Of a stretch of 5,837 bases of DNA, positions 5,793 through 5,837 are shown piece by piece (within the stretch, counting starts at the first letter, position 1; every line of letters starts with the position of its first letter). A program made the translations under genes and the position numbers. The DNA is from Anaerolineales bacterium (lineage in GTDB: Bacteria; Chloroflexota; Anaerolineae; Anaerolineales; VGOW01). Where the stretch lies: positions 1,373 to 7,209 of the forward strand of contig CAKKQG010000268.1 in the NCBI GenBank assembly GCA_919901875.1, in the 5' to 3' direction. The notes below the pieces were generated by a model. It ran no database searches. It was not told the origin of the DNA and worked only from the letters and a program-made list of their open reading frames with translations.

Positions 5793-5798
5793 ATTATA
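5793..5798 (-). promoter_or_regulatory. -10 box of the exporter operon promoter
   Basis: A perfect TATAAT on the minus strand, within TATATAAT. No good -35 box lies at 16-18 bases upstream (the best nearby are T-rich sequences such as TTTTGG within the heptamer array), so it may need an activator or use the T-rich tract as an upstream element. Transcription would begin near 5786, leaving a leader of about 27 bases. Confidence 0.55.
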
Positions 5799-5800
5799 TA

Positions 5801-5837
5801 CCTCAAACCAAAAACCAAAATTCAAAAATCCCAAATC
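5801..5837. repeat. T-rich heptamer array upstream of the operon promoter
   Basis: On the minus strand the window edge reads GATTTGG, GATTTTT, GAATTTT, GGTTTTT, GGTTTGA, GG, that is five 7-base units starting with G and then mostly T. The array is cut by the window edge and may be longer. It covers the position where a -35 box would be expected. Confidence 0.6.

Overview
The window carries one complete export operon and one unrelated small gene, all reading on the minus strand (right to left). The operon runs ATPase (5010-5759), two-module FtsX/MacB-type permease (2500-4896), then HlyD/MacA-type membrane fusion lipoprotein (1000-2364). It is bounded by a good -10 box at 5793-5798 and a strong intrinsic terminator at 921-962. 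No outer-membrane channel gene is present. The adaptor is a predicted lipoprotein, so the system looks like the tripartite MacAB-like exporters of cells without a conventional outer membrane. Substrate is unknown.

Downstream of the terminator lies a gene-free stretch (691-999) that is dense in perfect short hairpins. Several are enclosed by longer-range stems, which suggests a multibranched structured element. A separate extended -10 promoter (738-746) follows and drives a 181-residue protein with three zinc ribbons, a charged helical segment and a C-terminal membrane anchor (145-690). The last 32 bases at the left edge could be the start of another gene, but this is weak.

The most unusual aspect is the non-coding DNA. 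Each space around the operon genes holds a different short-period array: period 7 upstream of the promoter (5801-5837), period 9 in an inverted arrangement between ATPase and permease (4936-5020, bounded by 13-bp inverted repeats at 4907-4919 and 5026-5038), period 7 between permease and adaptor (2380-2505), and period 8 after the adaptor (964-1003). In all three operon genes the stop codon lies inside, or in a unit of, such an array. The ATPase takes its last nine residues from the element, and the permease start sits only ten bases from the element's edge with no visible Shine-Dalgarno sequence.

Organism: bacterial, mid-GC coding DNA with AT-richer repeat-filled spacers. The permease style, lipoprotein adaptor, lack of an outer-membrane channel gene and iterated heptamer/nonamer spacers remind me of Chloroflexota (Anaerolineae-like) environmental genomes. 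This is an inference from recall, not a search result. The protein-coding content is familiar; the novelty, if any, is in the repeat and hairpin elements.
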